In this document: positions 52,959 through 61,911 of the stretch, in pieces
Layout: each line of letters opens with the position of its first letter
How positions within the stretch are numbered: position 1 is the stretch's first letter
NCBI RefSeq assembly: GCF_021191705.1
Contig: NZ_JAIWPU010000021.1
Coordinates: 39,790 to 103,789, forward strand
Length of the DNA stretch: 64,000 bases
DNA from: Proluteimonas flavola
GTDB taxonomy: Bacteria; Pseudomonadota; Gammaproteobacteria; Xanthomonadales; Xanthomonadaceae
Direction of reading: 5' to 3'
Position numbers and translations under genes: made by a program
The notes under the pieces: model-generated
What the model was told of the DNA's origin: nothing
Seen by the model: the letters and a program-made list of their open reading frames with translations, nothing else
Database searches by the model: none

Positions 52959-53219
52959 TCACGCCTCGCCCCCGGTTTCGAGCCGGATGCCGTCGTCATC
53001 GACGGCCAGATGCATTTCGATGGGGTGGCAGCGCACCGGACAGTCCTCGACATCGTCCGCATCGCCGGCGCTGGCATCGACCAGCGTCTCGAAACGCTCT
53101 CCGCATTGGTGTCGCGTCCCGCATCAGATGTCGCAGGCTGCGCGCCGAGGGCAAGTGCAGGCCGGCATCTGATGCCTGACGCGACACCAGGGGCAACGCA
53201 GCTTGGCGACATCCTGCAT
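52959..53219 (-). pseudogene. CPXCG-motif zinc-ribbon protein, broken by an 81-bp palindromic insertion
   Basis: Reading on the minus strand, ATG 53219 gives MQDVAKLRCPW. The sequence is then interrupted from 53186 to 53106, and resumes at 53105 with CGERFETLVDASAGDADDVE then DCPVRCHPIEMHLAVDD and a stop at 52961-52959. Joined, this is a normal 60-residue CPxCG/CxxxC cysteine-rich protein (CPWCGERF ... CPVRC). The insertion is exactly 27 codons but carries an in-frame TGA at its 21st codon, so the product would be truncated after the first zinc half-site. Confidence 0.85.
53106..53189. repeat. 81-bp palindromic insertion inside the CPXCG gene
   Basis: Two 24-nt arms (53107-53130 and 53166-53189) are inverted copies with two mismatches; the outer part of each arm contains GGTGTCGCGTC or its complement and the inner part GCATCAGATG or its complement. 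They flank a 35-nt loop (53131-53165). Arms and loop form a REP- or MITE-like hairpin. The net extra sequence relative to the gene is 53106-53186. Confidence 0.8.
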
Positions 53220-53327
53220 GCAGGCCGCCTGCACGCGGGTGCGTCGGCATGCCATGGGCCGGGACTTCACGTGGAAGGCAGGCGCGCTGGGCGACGGTAA
53301 GGCGCCAAGTCAAAGCCGGAGTCCGCC

Positions 53328-55655
53328 ATGACCGAGTCGCATCCCACGTTCAAGCCTTACGAGGCGCCTGCGGGGGGCTGGGGTTCGGTCCGGTCTCTGC
53401 TGCGCCACGGCACCGGCGATGGCGCGCAGACGATTGAAGGCACGCGGCAGCTGCAGCGCCAGAACAAGATCGACGGTTTCGCCTGCGTCAGTTGTTCCTG
53501 GGCCAAGCCTGCCGAACCGCACCGGTTCGAATTCTGCGAGAACGGCGCCAAGGCGACGATGTGGGAACTCGACACGCGCCGCGTCGATGCCGCGTTCTTC
53601 GCGCAGCACACCGTCACCGAACTGCTGACCTGGGACGATCATGCGCTCGAAGCGCAGGGCCGGCTGGTCGAACCGATGCGCTATGACGCGGAGACCGACC
53701 GCTACGTGCCGGTGCCCTGGGACGAGGCGTTCGCGATCGCCGGCCGCGTGCTGCGCGACATGGCACCGGAACGCGCGGTGTTCTACGCCTCGGGACGCGC
53801 ATCGCTGGAAACCTCGTACATGTACGGCCTGCTGGCACGTCTGTACGGCAACAACAATCTGCCCGACAGCTCCAACATGTGCCACGAGAGCACGTCGGTC
53901 GGACTGCCGCGCAGCATCGGCGTACCGGTCGGCACGGTGCTGCTGGAGGATTTCGAGCACTGCGACTGCATCCTCTCGTTCGGACAGAACGTCGGCGTCA
54001 ACAGTCCGCGCATGCTGCATCCACTGCAGGAGGCCGCGCGCCGCGGCGCGGAGATCATCACCTTCAACCCGCTGTACGAACGTGGCTGGGAGCGCTTCAC
54101 CAATCCGCAGGAACCGCTGGCGATGGCGACCGGCGCATCGACGCGGATCAGCAACGCCTATTTCCCGGTGCGCGCGGGCGGCGACATCGCGCTGATGCAG
54201 GGCCTGGCGCGCGCGTTGCTGGATCTGGACGACGCGGCGCAGGCGGCAGGCCGCGCCCGCGTGCTCGATGCCGGCTTCATCGAGACCCACACCAACGGCT
54301 TCGAAGCATTCGAGACCTGGCTACGCGCTGCAGACTGGACCGGGATCGAGCGCGAGAGCGGCCTGTCGCGCGCCGACATCGAAGGTGTCGCCGCGGTCTA
54401 TGCGCAGGCCGAGTCGTCGATCCTGATCTACGGCATGGGCCTGACCCAGCATCGTCACGGCGTCGACAACGTGCGCATGGTCTGCAACCTCGCGTTGATG
54501 CGCGGCAACGTCGGTCGTCCGGGCGCCGGCATCTGCCCGGTGCGCGGGCATTCGAACGTGCAGGGTCAGCGCACGGTCGGCATTTCCGAAAAGCCCGAAC
54601 TCGTGCCGCTGGACAGGCTCGCCACGCAGTACCGCTTCGAGCCGCCGCGCGAAAAGGGGCTCGATACGGTCGGCACGGTGGAAGGCATCCTCGACGGCAG
54701 CGTCGAGGCCTTCATCGGGCTCGGCGGCAATTTCTCCCGCGCCGCGCCGGATACCGGCCGGCTCGAACCTGCCTGGCGCGGGCTCGCGCTGAGCCTGCAG
54801 GTCGCCACGCACCTCAACCGCAACCATCTGCTGTGCGGACGCGAAACACTGTTGCTGCCGTGCCTCGGCCGTATCGAGGAGGACGTGCAGGACGGCGTGG
54901 CGCAGCGTGTCAGCATCGAGGACAGCACGACCTGCATCCATGCCTCGTTCGGCACCAGCCCGCCGGCCGGCCCGATGCTGCGTTCCGAGCCCGCGATCGT
55001 CGCCGCGCTCGCGCAGGCGATCCTGCCGCCCGAGCGCGCCGCCTGCGTGCCGTGGCAGGGCTGGGTGCGCGATTACGCACGCGTCCGCGATGCGATCGAA
55101 GAGACCTATCCCGAGCAGTTCCGCGATTTCAACGCACGTCTGTACACGCCCGGCGGTTTCCCGCGCCCGGTCGCGGCGCGCGAACGGCGCTGGTCCACCG
55201 GGAGCGGCAAGGCGGAATTCCACGTGCCCGACGTGATCTGCGCGACCGGCTTCGAAGACCGGCCAGGGCGCTACCGCCTGTTGACGGTGCGCAGCAACGA
55301 CCAGTTCAACACCACGGTCTACGGCTACCGCGACCGCTTCCGCGGTATCGAAGGCACGCGTCGCGTGGCGCTGATGAATGCCGACGACATCGTCGAACTC
55401 GGTCTGGACGACGGCGAGCAGATCACGCTGGCCGCCGATTTCGACGATCACGAGGTCCGGGAAGTCGGCGGTCTACGCGCGATTCCGTACCGCATTCCAC
55501 GCGGTTGCATCGCCGCCTACTACCCCGAATGCAATCCGCTGATCCCGGTCTCGCACCATGCGATCGACAGTCATGTGCCGGCGGGAAAATCGGTGCCGGT
55601 GCGCGTGGTGCGCGGCGGGAATGCACCGGTGCCGGCGGGGCCGGCGCCCGGCTGA
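53328..55655 (+). CDS. FdhF/YdeP family molybdopterin oxidoreductase
   Basis: A 775-residue molybdopterin-guanine-dinucleotide enzyme of the YdeP branch. It has N-terminal cysteines (FACVSCSWAKP and FEFCENG) that could hold an FeS cluster, the molybdopterin region VFYASGRASLETSYM with DSSNMCHESTSVGL (Cys at the usual Mo-ligand position), LSFGQNVGVNSPR, and a C-terminal dinucleotide-binding domain with TVRSNDQFNTTVYGYRDRFR. No partner subunits adjacent. Related proteins are linked to acid resistance, but the substrate is unknown. No signal peptide; cytosolic. Confidence 0.92.
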   Translation: MTESHPTFKPYEAPAGGWGSVRSLLRHGTGDGAQTIEGTRQLQRQNKIDGFACVSCSWAKPAEPHRFEFCENGAKATMWELDTRRVDAAFFAQHTVTELLTWDDHALEAQGRLVEPMRYDAETDRYVPVPWDEAFAIAGRVLRDMAPERAVFYASGRASLETSYMYGLLARLYGNNNLPDSSNMCHESTSVGLPRSIGVPVGTVLLEDFEHCDCILSFGQNVGVNSPRMLHPLQEAARRGAEIITFNPLYERGWERFTNPQEPLAMATGASTRISNAYFPVRAGGDIALMQGLARALLDLDDAAQAAGRARVLDAGFIETHTNGFEAFETWLRAADWTGIERESGLSRADIEGVAAVYAQAESSILIYGMGLTQHRHGVDNVRMVCNLALMRGNVGRPGAGICPVRGHSNVQGQRTVGISEKPELVPLDRLATQYRFEPPREKGLDTVGTVEGILDGSVEAFIGLGGNFSRAAPDTGRLEPAWRGLALSLQVATHLNRNHLLCGRETLLLPCLGRIEEDVQDGVAQRVSIEDSTTCIHASFGTSPPAGPMLRSEPAIVAALAQAILPPERAACVPWQGWVRDYARVRDAIEETYPEQFRDFNARLYTPGGFPRPVAARERRWSTGSGKAEFHVPDVICATGFEDRPGRYRLLTVRSNDQFNTTVYGYRDRFRGIEGTRRVALMNADDIVELGLDDGEQITLAADFDDHEVREVGGLRAIPYRIPRGCIAAYYPECNPLIPVSHHAIDSHVPAGKSVPVRVVRGGNAPVPAGPAPG

Positions 55656-55726
55656 GTGCGGCGGGCGTCCGGCGCCGTGCGCGATCCGACGCCGCGGCGG
55701 GGCCCACGCGTCGCGCTCGCCGCTTC

Positions 55727-55748
55727 ATCCCTGCAGACGCAGGGATGC
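55727..55748. terminator. Stem-loop between convergent YdeP and ATP-grasp genes
   Basis: CATCCCTGC-AGAC-GCAGGGATG is a perfect 9-bp stem with a 4-nt loop in the 136-bp convergent gap. No T run. The rest of the gap shows nothing else. Confidence 0.5.
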
Positions 55749-55791
55749 GTTCTGCTCGTCCTGATCGCGTGGCGCCGCCTCCGCAAGGCGC

Positions 55792-56856
55792 CTACAGCAT
55801 CGCCAGTTCGACGTTGCTCAGGGTGCGGCCGTAGTGCGCTCGCAGGCGCAGCTTGCGTTCGAGGTCGTCGAGAATGCGGCCGGAGAAGTCGAGTCCGGTC
55901 AGCTCTTCGACCATGTTGATGCCGCCGGGCGTGTCGACGTTCACTTCCATCAGTTTGTCGCCGACGATGTCGAGGCCGACGAAATACATGCCGTCGCGGA
56001 TCAGCTTCGGCGCGACCAGTTCGGCCAGGCGCAGCGCATCGGCATCGGGCCTGGCCATTTCGTACTTGCCGCCGGCGCTGATGTTGCTGCGCGCATCGCC
56101 GCTGTCGTTGTAGCGGCGGATGCAGGCGTAGGTGCCGTCGACTTCGAGCGGGCGGCCGTTGAGCATCAGCAGGCGCAGGTCGCCGTCCTTCGCCTTCGGC
56201 AGATATTCCTGCACGATCGCGTAGCCGTCGCGCAGCACGGCGTCGATCATCTGGTTGAGGTTGCCGCCGCTTTCGGGCGTGACCACGAAGACGCTCTGGC
56301 CGCCCGAACCCTGCAGCGGCTTGATGACGCCGTAGCCTTCGCGCGCTTCGATGAAGGCCTTGATCTCCTCGACGTCGCGGCTGATGCAGGTGACCGGCCG
56401 GACTTCCTCGGGAAAATGCTGGAAGTAGGTCTTGTTCGAGGCATCGGTCAGATGCGTCGGGTCGTTGACCACCAGCGCCTTGTGCAAGGCGCTGAGCTGC
56501 GCGAACAACAGGCCGCTGCCGGGCGCCCAGGGGCGTTCGACCATCTCGTCGGCGGGATCGCTGCGCAGCATCAGCACATCGAGGTCGTCCACCGAGATTC
56601 GGTCGGTCGGACATTCGTCGGACTGCAGGTCGGCGAGCAGCGCCGCATCGTCGGCGTAGTCCCGGCCGCAGGGCATGTGCGCACAGGCGCGCACGGTGCC
56701 GTCGGCGCCGTAGGTGAAATCCGCGAGACCGATCAGCGCGATCTCATGCCCGCGCGACAGGGCGCGGCGGGCCAGACGGATCGTGGTGTAGTTGTCCTGC
56801 TCGGTATCGACGTCGTTGACGACGAAGCCGAAACGCAGGGGATGTCCGTCCGTCAT
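55792..56856 (-). CDS. Glutathione-synthetase-like ATP-grasp ligase
   Basis: A 354-residue ATP-grasp protein of the GshB-like group. VVNDPTHLTDASNKTYFQHF begins the ATP-grasp, GYGVIKPLQGSGGQSVFVV is the glycine-rich ATP loop, and VGLDIVGDKLMEVNVDTPGG carries the metal-binding Glu/Asn. It would join a carboxylate to an amine using ATP. True GshB is usually shorter (~315 residues) and encoded alone; here the gene overlaps the DUF1704 stop (ATGA, 56856-56853). It may therefore act on a peptide in a dedicated pathway rather than make glutathione. Confidence 0.85.
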   Translation of the reverse strand: MTDGHPLRFGFVVNDVDTEQDNYTTIRLARRALSRGHEIALIGLADFTYGADGTVRACAHMPCGRDYADDAALLADLQSDECPTDRISVDDLDVLMLRSDPADEMVERPWAPGSGLLFAQLSALHKALVVNDPTHLTDASNKTYFQHFPEEVRPVTCISRDVEEIKAFIEAREGYGVIKPLQGSGGQSVFVVTPESGGNLNQMIDAVLRDGYAIVQEYLPKAKDGDLRLLMLNGRPLEVDGTYACIRRYNDSGDARSNISAGGKYEMARPDADALRLAELVAPKLIRDGMYFVGLDIVGDKLMEVNVDTPGGINMVEELTGLDFSGRILDDLERKLRLRAHYGRTLSNVELAML

Positions 56857-58052
56857 GCAGCGTGCTCCGGGGTGCGGTGTGTGTGGAAGAGGCGCTCGAC
56901 CGGCGTGCGCCGGCAGGCGTCGAGGCGGTTGCGGAAATCCTCGTGGGTGGTGTAGCGGGGCAGCAGGACCGGCGGCACGATCCAGCCGTCGTCGAGCAGC
57001 GCGTCAAGCAGTTCGAGCTGCGGCAGCGCGAACTTGCCGAGGAACAGCGCATCGAACTCGCCGCCGGCCTGCAGATAGGCGAGCAGATCGCGCAGGCCGC
57101 GCAGGTAGACCGCGTCCTTGGTCAGGCCGCCACCGCGCCGCGCACGCACGGCGACATCGAAGGCATCGTCGGTCGGCATGCCGTGGGTTTCGTGCAGGCA
57201 GGCGAAGATCGGCGGCAGTCGTTCGCCGTTCGCGGCCATCGAGGTCGCGACCACGCGCGCGGCCAGGATGCGCAGGCGCTCCCCAGGCAGATAGCCGGCG
57301 AGGAATTCGCCCAGCACCCCGAGGCCTTCCTGCATCGGATCGTAGTGCGCCAGACCGACTTCCAACTGGCGCAGCGCCTGCTGCCGGCCGTTGTGGCGGG
57401 TGACGACGTGCGTGCCGATCTCGTGCTGGATCAGCGGCTGCACGCGCGCACGCGGCAGGCGGATGTTGCCGTCGATGTAGAACGTGCCGTGCGAGACCAT
57501 CAGCATCGAACTGATGTCGGTGTCGACGACGACATCGATATGGAAGTCCGGCGCCTGCGCGCGGTACCAGGCGATCTCGGCGTCGACCTGGCCGCGGACT
57601 TCGTCGATGCCGCAGTCGGCAGAGAGCGGCTCACTGCTGCCGACGGTCGCGAGGATGCATTCGGCCAGATCCAGCAGTTCCGGTTCCACCGCGCCGAACA
57701 GCGCGACGCTGGCATCGACGAAACCGGCCTGGTCGCGCTGCTCGACCAGATCGATCATGCGGCCGAGTTCGGCCTGCTTCTCGGCGAGCAGCGACTGCAG
57801 CGCGGGCGATTCGATCCCGGCGACGGGCAGGGCGTCGAGCGCCTGGCGCGTTCCGATCAGATCGGTTTCGAGATCGACGTAGCGCAGCGTGGGTTCGAGC
57901 GCGCGGCCCGAGGATTCGAAGGCGTTCCACAGGCCGACACCGTCGAGCGGCGACAAGGCCAGCAGCCAGTCGAGCCGTGCATCGAGCGCAGCGAGCGCCT
58001 CATCCACATGCGCGGCCACCGGCGGCAAGGGTCGGGCAACGCCGCCGCTCAC
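56853..58052 (-). CDS. DUF1704 (QEGLA-motif) metallopeptidase-like protein
   Basis: A 399-residue protein annotated in other genomes as flavohemoglobin expression-modulating QEGLA protein. The zinc motif is PLIQHEIGTHVVTRHNG (HExxxH) and the QEGLG block follows about 25 residues later. Eukaryotic members (MATCAP/KIAA0895L) are tubulin carboxypeptidases. GTG 58052 overlaps the upstream stop as GTGA. The long frame upstream is antisense shadow. Bacterial substrate unknown. Middle gene of a three-gene overlapping operon. Confidence 0.88.
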   Translation of the reverse strand: MSGGVARPLPPVAAHVDEALAALDARLDWLLALSPLDGVGLWNAFESSGRALEPTLRYVDLETDLIGTRQALDALPVAGIESPALQSLLAEKQAELGRMIDLVEQRDQAGFVDASVALFGAVEPELLDLAECILATVGSSEPLSADCGIDEVRGQVDAEIAWYRAQAPDFHIDVVVDTDISSMLMVSHGTFYIDGNIRLPRARVQPLIQHEIGTHVVTRHNGRQQALRQLEVGLAHYDPMQEGLGVLGEFLAGYLPGERLRILAARVVATSMAANGERLPPIFACLHETHGMPTDDAFDVAVRARRGGGLTKDAVYLRGLRDLLAYLQAGGEFDALFLGKFALPQLELLDALLDDGWIVPPVLLPRYTTHEDFRNRLDACRRTPVERLFHTHRTPEHAA

Positions 58053-58906
58053 TTGAGGAACTCCGGGCGCACCGCGTCGACCGCATGCGACAGGCCATCG
58101 CGCAAGGCGTACAGCGCGGGGATGTCCGCCTGGCCGCTCCATTCGTCCATGAAGATCTTCTTGTACTCGGGCGAGATCGTGCAGACGCGCTCGCCCCAGT
58201 GCGCGTAGACCCACTCCGGGAAGTGGCCGCCGGTCGGAAAGCGCACGTTGCAGCGCACATCGGGCAGCGCGCCGCGCACCGGATGCCGGCGCAGCACGTT
58301 CGCGAAACGCTTGGCGGTCGCGCCCCAGCGTTCGGGATCGAGCGTGGTGATGCCCAGTTCGATATCGGGATTGGCGTCCTGCGACGCGGGCGCGGCATCG
58401 GGTCCGTCGCGGCGGTGGTTGTAGCTGTGGATGTCGATCAGCAGCGCGCTGCCCCAGCGGGCGACGGTGCGATCGATCAGCTCGCCGATCGTGTCGTAGA
58501 AGCGGTCGTGCAGCGCGAGCGAGATCTCGCGCTCGGCATCGTCGAGCGGCGTCGTCCAGACATCGAGACCCCAGCAGGCTTCGGGACCGGTGTAGACGGC
58601 CTCGGCGCGCGGGCGGTTGAGATCGACCTCGAAGCGCGACTGGCGCACTCGCAGGCGCGTGTCGCCGACCTGGGTCAGCAGGCTGGTGAGCGGGTCTTCC
58701 TCGCGCCAGCGCGCATCGTCGTCGAGCGCGACACGAGCCCGCAGCGAAGGCCGCAGGGCATGACCGTCATGGATCGCGGTCGCGATGACCGGACCGTCGG
58801 CAACGGCCAGATCCCAGGCGTCGACGCGCTCGAGCAATGCGGGCGGCGTGGTGTCGGAGAACAGCGGGGCGGGGACGGAACGGCGTGGATCAGGCATGGC
58901 CGGCAT
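58049..58906 (-). CDS. N-formylglutamate amidohydrolase-like protein
   Basis: A 285-residue protein of the FGase/HutG fold. Metal and catalytic residues are in ATAIHDGHALRP, EVDLNRPRAEAVY and LLIDIHSYNHRR. It is shorter and less similar than histidine-pathway FGases, and no hut genes are present. The start at 58906 has no strong ribosome site; 58897 is possible. Its stop overlaps the DUF1704 start. Probably hydrolyses an amide in the same pathway as its two partners. Confidence 0.82.
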   Translation of the reverse strand: MPAMPDPRRSVPAPLFSDTTPPALLERVDAWDLAVADGPVIATAIHDGHALRPSLRARVALDDDARWREEDPLTSLLTQVGDTRLRVRQSRFEVDLNRPRAEAVYTGPEACWGLDVWTTPLDDAEREISLALHDRFYDTIGELIDRTVARWGSALLIDIHSYNHRRDGPDAAPASQDANPDIELGITTLDPERWGATAKRFANVLRRHPVRGALPDVRCNVRFPTGGHFPEWVYAHWGERVCTISPEYKKIFMDEWSGQADIPALYALRDGLSHAVDAVRPEFLK

Positions 58907-59005
58907 GCTTGCAGTCGCGGAATGATGCGGTCGTGACCGCATCGACGCCCGGTCTTGACGCCTGTTTAACCTACAATCGCGCCTCCCTCGCGCAGACCCT
59001 TCCTC

Positions 59006-59554
59006 ATGGCGCCCAAGGCCACCGTCTACAAAGCCGAACTCCAGGTCACCGACATGGACCGGCATTACTACGCCTCGCACGACCTGGTGCTGGCGCAGCA
59101 TCCATCGGAGACCGAAGCGCGCCTGATGGTGCGGCTGATCACCTTCGCGCTGTTCGCCGACGAGCGCCTCGAGTTCGGCCGCGGCCTCAGCAACGAAGAG
59201 GAACCGGATCTGTGGCGCCGCGACTACACCGGCGACATCGAGCAGTGGATCGACCTCGGCCAGCCGGACGAGAGCCGCATCCGCAAGGCCAGCGGACGCT
59301 CGCGCCAGGTCGTGGTGGTCAACTACAGCGGCAACGCCGCGCAGATCTGGTGGGACCGGATCGCGAACGCGCTGACGCGGATGAAGAATCTCACCGTCGT
59401 CGATCTCGACCCGGCGAAGATCGAAGAGGCGGTCGGCCTGCTGCAGCGGAGCATGCGCCTGACCGCGATGATCCAGGACGGCGAACTGCAGCTGATGAGC
59501 GAATCGGAGACCGTCACGATGACACCGGTCTGGCGGGTGCGTCCGGCCAGCTGA
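59006..59554 (+). CDS. yaeQ: YaeQ family protein
   Basis: A 182-residue protein of the PD-(D/E)xK-like YaeQ fold: MAPKATVYKAELQVTDMDRH, HPSETEARLMVRLITFALFA, and LWRRDYTGDIEQWIDLGQPD with conserved acidic residues. Function unclear; it was once proposed to suppress RfaH loss. Normal length, cytosolic. A TACAAT at 58972-58977 may be its -10 box. Confidence 0.93.
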   Translation: MAPKATVYKAELQVTDMDRHYYASHDLVLAQHPSETEARLMVRLITFALFADERLEFGRGLSNEEEPDLWRRDYTGDIEQWIDLGQPDESRIRKASGRSRQVVVVNYSGNAAQIWWDRIANALTRMKNLTVVDLDPAKIEEAVGLLQRSMRLTAMIQDGELQLMSESETVTMTPVWRVRPAS

Positions 59555-59630
59555 GCGGCCGCGCGTGACCTCCGGCCGTTGCCCCCACCGCGGCCGCTGG
59601 CTAAGGTCGCGGCTCGCCACGTTCTTCCGG

Positions 59631-61826
59631 ATGTCCCGCATGCCGCTCCGCCGTCCCGCTACCGCTGCGCTTGCCGCCGGCCTCGCCCTGTCCGCCGCCG
59701 TGAGCGCACACGCCGACGAAGGCATGTGGATGCCGACCCAACTGCCCGACATCGCCCGGGCGATGCGCGAGGCCGGCTTCCGCGGTCGTGCAGACGCGCT
59801 GGCCGATGTCACCGCGCCGCCGCTCAGCGCAGTCGTGAAGGTCGGTGGCGGCACCGGCGCATTCGTCTCCGGCGAGGGACTGCTATTGACCAACCACCAC
59901 GTCGCCTACGGCGTGATCCAGTACAACAGCAGCGCCGAGCGCAACATCATCGATGGCGGCTTCATCGCCGAAGGCCGAGGCGACGAGCGGCCTTCGAATC
60001 CCGACTTCCGCGTGCTGGTGACGGTCGGCTTCGACAAGGTCACCGACGAAGTGCTGGCCGAGGCTCGCGGCAAGACCGGGCGCGCGTACTTCGATGCGGT
60101 GGACGCCGCCGGCAAGCGCATCGTCGCCGAATGCGAACAGTCGGGCGAAGTGCGCTGCAGCGTCGCCAACATGTATTACGGCACCGACTTCTATCGCATC
60201 CGCCAACTGGAGCTGCGCGACGTGCGCCTGGTCTATGCGCCGCCGCGTGCGATCGGCAACTACGGCGACGAGATCGACAATTTCATGTGGCCGCGCCACA
60301 CCGGCGACTTCACCCTGCTGCGCGCCTATGTCGGCCGCGACGGCAAGCCGGCCGACTATAGTGCCGACAACGTGCCGTACGCGCCGCCGGCGCACCTGCA
60401 GATCGCGCGTGGCGGCCTGCATGCGGGCGATTACGCGATGCTCGCCGGCTACCCGGGCACCACGTTCCGCCACCGCACCGCGGCCGAATTCGATGCCCAG
60501 GTCGCGCGCGTGCTGCCGCAGCGTGTGGCGGTGTTCGATGCGCTGATCGACGCGGTCGAGACCGCCGGCGCCGACGCTGCCGACATCCGTACGCGCTACG
60601 CCTCGCAGCTGCAGTCGCTGAAGAACAACCGCAAGCGCGCCGCCGGTGAACTCGAAGGCCTGCTGCGCAGCGACGCGGTGCGCCTGCGTGGCGAGGACGA
60701 GGCGGCGATGCTGGCCGCGACCACGGGCGACCACGGGCGACCACGGGCGACCACGGGCGACGACGCGACCGACATCGCCGCGCTGCAGGCAATCCTCGGC
60801 CAGGCCGATGCCGCAGCCGCGCGCGACCAGTTGCTGACCCTCGTCGCCAGCCAGACCCAACTGCTGCGCTCGGCGCTGCTGCTCGAGCGCCTGCGCATCG
60901 AATCGGCCATGGCCGACGATGCCGCCCGCGAGACCGGCTACCAGCAGCGCGATCACGCGCTGATCGAAGGCGTGCTGCGCCAGGCCCAGCGTCGCTACGC
61001 GCCGTCGGCGGAGAAAGCAGTGCTCTCGGTTCTGGTCGGTCGCTACCAGCAGTTGCCCGATGCGCAGCGTCTGCCGGCCTTCGACGCCGCGTTCGGCCGC
61101 ACGCCCGAATCCCTGAAGACGGCGCTGGACACGGTCTACGCGCGCACGACGCTGGGCGAAGAAGCCGAGCGCCTGTCGCGCTTCGCCGATGCCCGCGCCG
61201 GGCGTCCGCTGGCCGACGATCCGCTGCTCGCACTGGCCGCGCAGCTGGTCGCCGCGCAGCTCGATGCCGAGGACGCGCGCAAGACCCGCGAAGGCGAACA
61301 GCTGCGGCTGCGTCCGGCCTACATGCGCGCCCTGTTCGCATGGCGCGCGCAGCAGGGCCGCGCGGTGTATCCGGACGCGAACGGCACGCTGCGCGTGAGC
61401 TACGGCAAGGTCGAAGCGCTGGCGCCACGCGATGCGGTGGCCTTCTCGCCGGTGACCACGGTCGCCGGCATCGTCGAGAAGAACACGGGACAGGCGCCGT
61501 TCGACGCGCCGCAGCCGCTGCTCGATGCCATCGCCGGGGGCGACTTCGAAGGCACCGCTGAAGCCTCCCTCGGCACCCAGCCGGTGAACTTCCTGACCAA
61601 CCTCGACACCACCGGCGGCAACTCCGGTTCGCCGGTGCTCAATGCGCGCGGCGAGCTGGTCGGCCTGAATTTCGACAGCAACTGGGAGTCGGTCAGCGCC
61701 AGCTGGTGGTTCGATCCGCGCTACAAGCGCGCGATCCACGTCGACATGCGCTACATGCGCTGGCTGATGGCCAGGGTCTACCCGGCGCCCGCGCTGCTCG
61801 AGGAGATGGGGCTGCCGGCACGCTGA
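59631..61826 (+). CDS. S46 family dipeptidyl-peptidase (DPP7/DPP11-like)
   Basis: A 731-residue exported serine exopeptidase with signal peptide (~1-28). Triad: His in LLLTNHHVAYG, Asp in GDEIDNFMWPRHTGDF, Ser in GGNSGSPVLN; NFMWPRHTGDF is the family's amino-group clamp region. The helical domain carries four tandem copies of a decamer (60721-60760, residues ~364-377), adding a short TTGDHGRPRA loop. After the Ser the family usually has FDG or an Arg variant in the S1 pocket; here it is NFDSNWE (Ser). Start 59631 or 59640. Confidence 0.92.
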   Translation: MSRMPLRRPATAALAAGLALSAAVSAHADEGMWMPTQLPDIARAMREAGFRGRADALADVTAPPLSAVVKVGGGTGAFVSGEGLLLTNHHVAYGVIQYNSSAERNIIDGGFIAEGRGDERPSNPDFRVLVTVGFDKVTDEVLAEARGKTGRAYFDAVDAAGKRIVAECEQSGEVRCSVANMYYGTDFYRIRQLELRDVRLVYAPPRAIGNYGDEIDNFMWPRHTGDFTLLRAYVGRDGKPADYSADNVPYAPPAHLQIARGGLHAGDYAMLAGYPGTTFRHRTAAEFDAQVARVLPQRVAVFDALIDAVETAGADAADIRTRYASQLQSLKNNRKRAAGELEGLLRSDAVRLRGEDEAAMLAATTGDHGRPRATTGDDATDIAALQAILGQADAAAARDQLLTLVASQTQLLRSALLLERLRIESAMADDAARETGYQQRDHALIEGVLRQAQRRYAPSAEKAVLSVLVGRYQQLPDAQRLPAFDAAFGRTPESLKTALDTVYARTTLGEEAERLSRFADARAGRPLADDPLLALAAQLVAAQLDAEDARKTREGEQLRLRPAYMRALFAWRAQQGRAVYPDANGTLRVSYGKVEALAPRDAVAFSPVTTVAGIVEKNTGQAPFDAPQPLLDAIAGGDFEGTAEASLGTQPVNFLTNLDTTGGNSGSPVLNARGELVGLNFDSNWESVSASWWFDPRYKRAIHVDMRYMRWLMARVYPAPALLEEMGLPAR
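60721..60760 (+). repeat. Four tandem copies of a 10-bp unit inside the S46 peptidase gene
   Basis: CCACGGGCGA is repeated four times without error. Because 10 is not a multiple of 3, gain or loss of one or two units would shift the reading frame; three units would add or remove ten residues in frame. Confidence 0.95.
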
Positions 61827-61911
61827 TGCCGTTCGCCGGTCGGGTGCCGTTCGGGCGCGCGGCCGGCGCAGGCCGCACAATGTCGGGCCAAACCCGAAAG
61901 CCCACCGCACC

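Noticed and set aside
58955..58977. TTGACG...TACAAT as a sigma-70 promoter for yaeQ
   Set aside because: Spacing is only 11 nt, too short for a -35/-10 pair; the TACAAT alone may still be a -10.
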